Below, piece by piece: positions 7,077 to 10,517 of a stretch of DNA of 10,517 bases (the stretch's first letter is position 1; each line of letters starts with the position of its first letter). The notes beneath the pieces are model-generated. The model saw nothing but the letters and a program-made list of their open reading frames with translations. It had not been told where the DNA came from and made no database searches. The position numbers and the translations under genes are program-made. This DNA is from Halanaerobium sp. (lineage in GTDB: Bacteria > Bacillota > Halanaerobiia > Halanaerobiales > Halanaerobiaceae). The stretch spans positions 1 to 10,517 of the forward strand of contig QBLP01000050.1 of NCBI GenBank assembly GCA_003070825.1, written 5' to 3'.

Positions 7077-10000
7077 TTATTCGTCTTCATCATCATTATC
7101 ACGACTTAATTTTAAGTCTGTATCTAATCCAAGTTTTTGTGCAGTTTCCATCATTTCATCTTCATTTTCAGCAACCTGCAGTTCCTCTTCATCAGAAGTA
7201 AAGATTCGAGCATCAAGCCCAAGACTCTGCATCTCTTTAATCAATACTTTAAATGATTCTGGAATACCAGGATCAGGTACATTTTCACCCTTAACAATGG
7301 CCTCATAGGCTTTAACTCTTCCTACTACATCATCAGATTTAACTGTCAGCATTTCCTGTAAGGTGTAAGCAGCACCATAAGCCTCAAGTGCCCAAACTTC
7401 CATCTCACCAAAACGCTGGCCACCAAATTGAGCTTTACCTCCTAGCGGCTGCTGTGTAACAAGAGAATAAGGTCCTGTTGAACGAGCATGTAATTTATCA
7501 TCAACTAAGTGGTGGAGTTTAAGAATGTACATAACTCCAACTGTTACTCTTTCTTCAAATCTTTCTCCAGTTCTTCCATCATAAAGAACTGTTTTACCGT
7601 CTCTGGCAAGACCGGCTTCTTCCAGTATATCCTCAACTTCTTCCTCTAAGGCACCATTAAAGACTGGAGTTTCAGTATAAATCCCCAGCGCTCTGGCTGC
7701 CATACCAAGATGAGTTTCTAATACCTGTCCAATGTTCATTCGAGACGGTACACCAAGTGGGTTTAACACAACTTCTACCGGTTCACCATTTGGTAGGAAC
7801 GGCATATCTTCTTCCGGTAAGATTCTCGAAATAACACCTTTGTTACCGTGACGGCCAGCAAGTTTATCTCCTACTGAAATCTTTCTTTTAGTTGCAACAT
7901 AAACTCTAACTAGACGATTAACTCCAGGTTTTAAGTCATCTCCCTGTTCTCGAGAAAAGACTTTGACATCCACAACTATACCTTCTTCACCATGTGGCAC
8001 TTTTAAAGAAGTATCTCTAACTTCACGTGCTTTTTCACCAAAGATTGCTCTCAGAAGTCTTTCCTCTGCTGATAATTCAGTTTCTCCTTTAGGAGTCACC
8101 TTACCAACCAGAATATCTCCCTCTTCAACCTCGGCTCCAACTCTAATTATTCCTCGCTCATCTAAGTTTTTAAGAGCGTTTTCACCTACATTAGGAATAT
8201 CACGAGTTATTTCTTCAGGACCAAGTTTTGTATCTCTGGCCTCTGCTTCATGTTCTTCTATATGAATAGTAGTAAATGCATCTTCTTTAACTAGATTTTC
8301 ACTAATTAAAATAGCATCCTCATAGTTATATCCTTCCCAGGGCATAAAAGCAATTAATGAGTTGCGGCCAAGTGCCATCTCACCTTTTTCAGTTGACGCA
8401 CCATCGGCAATAATATCTCCTGCCTCAATCTGATCACCTTTGGCAACTATTGGCTTCTGATTCATACAGCTTCCCTGATTGGATCTCTTATATTTCATTA
8501 ATTTATAGCTGTCAATTAAACCTTCTTCATTTTTAATCATTATTTTATTAGAAGTTACACTAACAACCTCTCCACCTTTTTCAGCTACAATAACTGCCCC
8601 TGAATCCTTAGCAGCCTTATATTCCATACCTGTAGCAACCATAGGTGCATCAGTAATCATCAGTGGTACTGCCTGACGCTGCATATTTGCTCCCATTAGA
8701 GCACGGTTAGCATCATCATTTTCTAAGAAAGGAATCATCGCTGCAGACACACCAACCATCTGCTTGGTAGAAACATCCATATAATCTAAGTCTTCTGGAT
8801 GAACCTCTAAAATATCTCCTCGCTTACGGGCAATAACAAATTCATTGGTGAAATTACCTTCTTCATCTATTTCTGCATTTGCCTGTGCAATTATATGTTT
8901 ATCTTCCTCATCAGCAGTTAAATAATCAATTTCGTCAGTAACCCGACTATCGACAACTCTGCGGTAAGGAGTCATAATAAATCCAAATTCATTTGTTTTA
9001 GCATAAGTTCCCATTGTACCAATCAGACCAATGTTTGGCCCCTCAGGTGTCTCAATCGGACAGATACGTCCATAGTGAGAGTGGTGAACATCACGCACAT
9101 CAAAACCTGCTCTTTCTCTACTTAGACCACCAGGTCCAAGTGCAGATAATCTTCTCTTATGAGTTAACTCTGACATTGGATTAGTCTGGTCCATAAACTG
9201 AGAAAGCTGAGAACTACCGAAAAATTCCTGGATGGAAGCTACAACAGGTCTGGTATTAATCAAAGCCTGAGGAGTAACTACATCAACATCCTGGATAGTC
9301 ATTCTCTCTCTAACTACTCTTTCCATTCTGGAAAGACCAATTCTAAATTGATTCTGAAGCAGTTCACCAACGGTTTTCAAGCGGCGGTTACCAAGATGGT
9401 CAATATCATCTATATATGCTTCTGGATCATTATAAATCAGTTTAATCATATATTTTACAGTTGCAGCAATATCATCAATATGCAGATATTTGCGATCTTT
9501 ATCTACATCTAATTCTAACTTTTTATTTAATTTGTAACGTCCAACTGCTGCCATATCATATCTTTTATGGTCAAAAAACAGTGAGTCTAAAAGATTAGTA
9601 GCACTTTCTACTGTTGGCGGCTCTCCCGGACGTAAACGCTTATATAATTCAATCAAGGCTTCTTCTTTGGATTCAGTATTATCTCTTTCTAAAGTATCAT
9701 GCAGCACTTCAGAATCTCCAAATTCATCAGTGATTTCTGCGTCTGTTCCAAAACCAAGTGCGCGCAGCAAAACAGTTGATGGAAGTTTCCTTGTTCTATC
9801 AACCCGTACAGAAATAATTCTCTTTTTATCATATTCAAATTCTATCCAGGCACCTCGATTAGGAATAATACTACCCGTAATTAAACGGCGCCCATCTTTT
9901 GTTCTTTCATCACTAAAATAAACACCAGATGATCTAACCAGCTGATTTACCACAACTCTTTCGGCACCATTAATAATAAATGTTGCCTTATCAGTCATTA

Positions 10001-10334
10001 GTGGAAAATCACCCATAAATACTTCCTGTTCTTTTACCTCACCGGTCTCCTTGTTAATTAAACGAACCTTAACCTGCAAAGAAGCCGAATAAGTATCGTC
10101 TCTATCCCGACATTCTTCTACTGTATATTCGGGATCTTCTAAATAATAATCTACAAATTCTAGTACCAGATTTTCAGAAAAGTCTTCAATTGGAGAGATT
10201 TCATTAAAAACCTCATGCAATCCCTCTTCTAAAAACCACTGATAAGAGTTTAATTGTGTATAAATCAGATCTGGCAAGTCCATCGCGTCATCAATTTTAC
10301 TAAAACTTCGTCTTTCCCTTGCCGTTGACATCAT
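7077..10334 (-). CDS. rpoB: DNA-directed RNA polymerase subunit beta
   Basis: Beta forms the other catalytic half of RNA polymerase and is the rifampicin target. The product is 1085 aa, about 100 residues shorter than Bacillus beta (1193). From N to C are the protrusion and lobe (SPIEDF, KVRLINKETGEVK, GDFPLMT, GAERVVVNQLVRSSGVYF), the rifampicin region FGSSQLSQFMDQTNPMSELT with D382, H392 and S397 wild type (E. coli 516, 526 and 531), GRICPIETPEGPNIGL (422-437), EGYNYEDAILISE with E672-D673, GRHGNKG with K832, and GGKAQFGGQRFGEMEVWALE near the C-terminus. The tail is acidic (DNDDEDE). The shortness comes mainly from a small linker between RYKLNKKL (about 264-271) and DIDHLGNRR (H313). Two adjacent ATGs (10334 and 10331) are possible starts; SD spacing slightly favours the second, giving 1084 aa. 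A strong promoter lies upstream and rpoC follows by 26 nt. No frameshift is seen. Confidence 0.99.
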   Translation of the reverse strand: MMSTARERRSFSKIDDAMDLPDLIYTQLNSYQWFLEEGLHEVFNEISPIEDFSENLVLEFVDYYLEDPEYTVEECRDRDDTYSASLQVKVRLINKETGEVKEQEVFMGDFPLMTDKATFIINGAERVVVNQLVRSSGVYFSDERTKDGRRLITGSIIPNRGAWIEFEYDKKRIISVRVDRTRKLPSTVLLRALGFGTDAEITDEFGDSEVLHDTLERDNTESKEEALIELYKRLRPGEPPTVESATNLLDSLFFDHKRYDMAAVGRYKLNKKLELDVDKDRKYLHIDDIAATVKYMIKLIYNDPEAYIDDIDHLGNRRLKTVGELLQNQFRIGLSRMERVVRERMTIQDVDVVTPQALINTRPVVASIQEFFGSSQLSQFMDQTNPMSELTHKRRLSALGPGGLSRERAGFDVRDVHHSHYGRICPIETPEGPNIGLIGTMGTYAKTNEFGFIMTPYRRVVDSRVTDEIDYLTADEEDKHIIAQANAEIDEEGNFTNEFVIARKRGDILEVHPEDLDYMDVSTKQMVGVSAAMIPFLENDDANRALMGANMQRQAVPLMITDAPMVATGMEYKAAKDSGAVIVAEKGGEVVSVTSNKIMIKNEEGLIDSYKLMKYKRSNQGSCMNQKPIVAKGDQIEAGDIIADGASTEKGEMALGRNSLIAFMPWEGYNYEDAILISENLVKEDAFTTIHIEEHEAEARDTKLGPEEITRDIPNVGENALKNLDERGIIRVGAEVEEGDILVGKVTPKGETELSAEERLLRAIFGEKAREVRDTSLKVPHGEEGIVVDVKVFSREQGDDLKPGVNRLVRVYVATKRKISVGDKLAGRHGNKGVISRILPEEDMPFLPNGEPVEVVLNPLGVPSRMNIGQVLETHLGMAARALGIYTETPVFNGALEEEVEDILEEAGLARDGKTVLYDGRTGERFEERVTVGVMYILKLHHLVDDKLHARSTGPYSLVTQQPLGGKAQFGGQRFGEMEVWALEAYGAAYTLQEMLTVKSDDVVGRVKAYEAIVKGENVPDPGIPESFKVLIKEMQSLGLDARIFTSDEEELQVAENEDEMMETAQKLGLDTDLKLSRDNDDEDE

Positions 10335-10336
10335 TG

Positions 10337-10343
10337 CACCCCC
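10337..10343 (-). promoter_or_regulatory. G-rich Shine-Dalgarno site of rpoB
   Basis: GGGGGTG on the minus strand can pair with the 16S rRNA tail using one G-U wobble in place of GGAGGTG. The G5 run ends 4 nt from the first ATG (10334) and 7 nt from the second (10331). The longer spacing is nearer the usual optimum, so initiation may occur mainly at the second methionine. Confidence 0.65.
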
Positions 10344-10414
10344 AGGAAATTCTAATAATTAGCTGAAACTATCCCATAATAATCATTTTCTTATTACCTT
10401 ATAGACATCTAATA

Positions 10415-10443
10415 ATGATAGCACAGGAAAAATCTCTTGTCAA
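10415..10443 (-). promoter_or_regulatory. Sigma-70-type promoter of rpoB-rpoC (extended -10)
   Basis: On the minus strand, TTGACA (10443-10438, perfect consensus) is followed by a 17-nt spacer and TATCAT (10420-10415). TG one base before the -10 hexamer makes it an extended -10. The transcription start is predicted near 10408, leaving a leader of about 74 nt before rpoB. In many bacteria rpoBC is also reached by readthrough from rplJL; that gene pair is not visible here. The leader is A+T rich and shows only weak self-complementarity. Confidence 0.85.
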
Positions 10444-10450
10444 GAGATTT
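10430..10450. repeat. Perfect 21-bp palindrome spanning the rpoB -35 element
   Basis: Plus-strand arms AAATCTCTTG (10430-10439) and CAAGAGATTT (10441-10450) are exact reverse complements around one central base (10440). The -35 hexamer TTGACA lies across the centre. It could be an operator for a dimeric repressor. For transcripts arriving from upstream it could be the stem of a weak hairpin (minus strand AAATCTCT, loop TGACA, AGAGATTT, then TTCC). The palindrome is seen directly; its function is not known. Confidence 0.75.
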
Positions 10451-10487
10451 CTGTATGAAATTCTCCCATTTACAATCTTTTTTGAGC

Positions 10488-10509
10488 ATTTATTATCTTC
10501 ATAATAAAT
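10488..10509. repeat. A+T-only inverted repeat upstream of rpoB
   Basis: ATTTATTAT (10488-10496) and ATAATAAAT (10501-10509) are perfect reverse complements around a 4-base loop (CTTC on the plus strand). All nine pairs are A-T and no T-run follows on either strand, so it is a weak terminator candidate at best. It may lie in the 3' untranslated part of a gene beyond the window. Confidence 0.4.
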
Positions 10510-10517
10510 ATAAAAAC

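Noticed and set aside
9166..9236. Rifampicin-resistance changes in RpoB, and streptomycin-resistance changes in S12.
   Set aside because: D382, H392 and S397 of RpoB and K43, K88 and P91 of S12 are all the wild-type residues.
1..10517. Mobile element, CRISPR array, defence system or novel gene cluster.
   Set aside because: The window is almost completely filled by intact conserved genes in their classical order. The two larger gaps (212 nt by the chosen upstream limits and 183 nt) contain only promoters and inverted repeats.

Overview
The window is a core housekeeping block from an A+T-rich bacterium. All genes lie on the minus strand, so transcription runs from high to low coordinates. In that order they are rpoB (beta subunit of RNA polymerase), rpoC (beta'), an L7Ae-type small ribosomal protein gene (ybxF/rplGB), rpsL (S12), rpsG (S7), fusA (EF-G) and the first 30 codons of tuf (EF-Tu), which is cut by the window edge. 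An L7Ae/YbxF gene between rpoC and rpsL, a TTG-started rpoC, G-rich Shine-Dalgarno (SD) sequences and the protein sequences point to Bacillota. A clostridial or Halanaerobiales-like lineage is my best guess, held with low confidence.

Layout. 10335-10517 is the rpoB upstream region: a consensus-like promoter (TTGACA, 17 bp, TATCAT with extended -10), a perfect palindrome over the -35 element, and a leader of about 74 nt. 7077-10334 is rpoB and 3571-7050 is rpoC, 26 nt apart. 3350-3570 is the junction between the polymerase operon and the str operon. It holds a long near-perfect inverted repeat (3435-3526, probable terminator) and then a second strong promoter (TTGACA, 17 bp, TAAAAT) with a predicted leader of only about 38 nt. 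3107-3349 is ybxF/rplGB, 2715-3086 rpsL, 2233-2700 rpsG, 118-2184 fusA and 1-92 tuf (partial). The str-operon genes are 14 to 48 nt apart, each with a clear SD and no convincing internal terminator. No stretch longer than 300 bases lacks a gene.

Together the genes encode the two large catalytic subunits of RNA polymerase, two 30S decoding/head proteins, a kink-turn-binding ribosomal protein and two translational GTPases. All look intact. Drug-target residues (rifampicin site of RpoB, streptomycin site of S12) are of the ordinary wild type.

I found no mobile element, CRISPR array, defence gene, RNA gene or novel gene system. What merits a second look is regulatory or comparative: the palindrome and the mutually exclusive hairpins before rpoB, the 92-nt inverted repeat joined to the str promoter, a compact beta lobe in RpoB, and strong CAG preference for glutamine in A+T-rich DNA.
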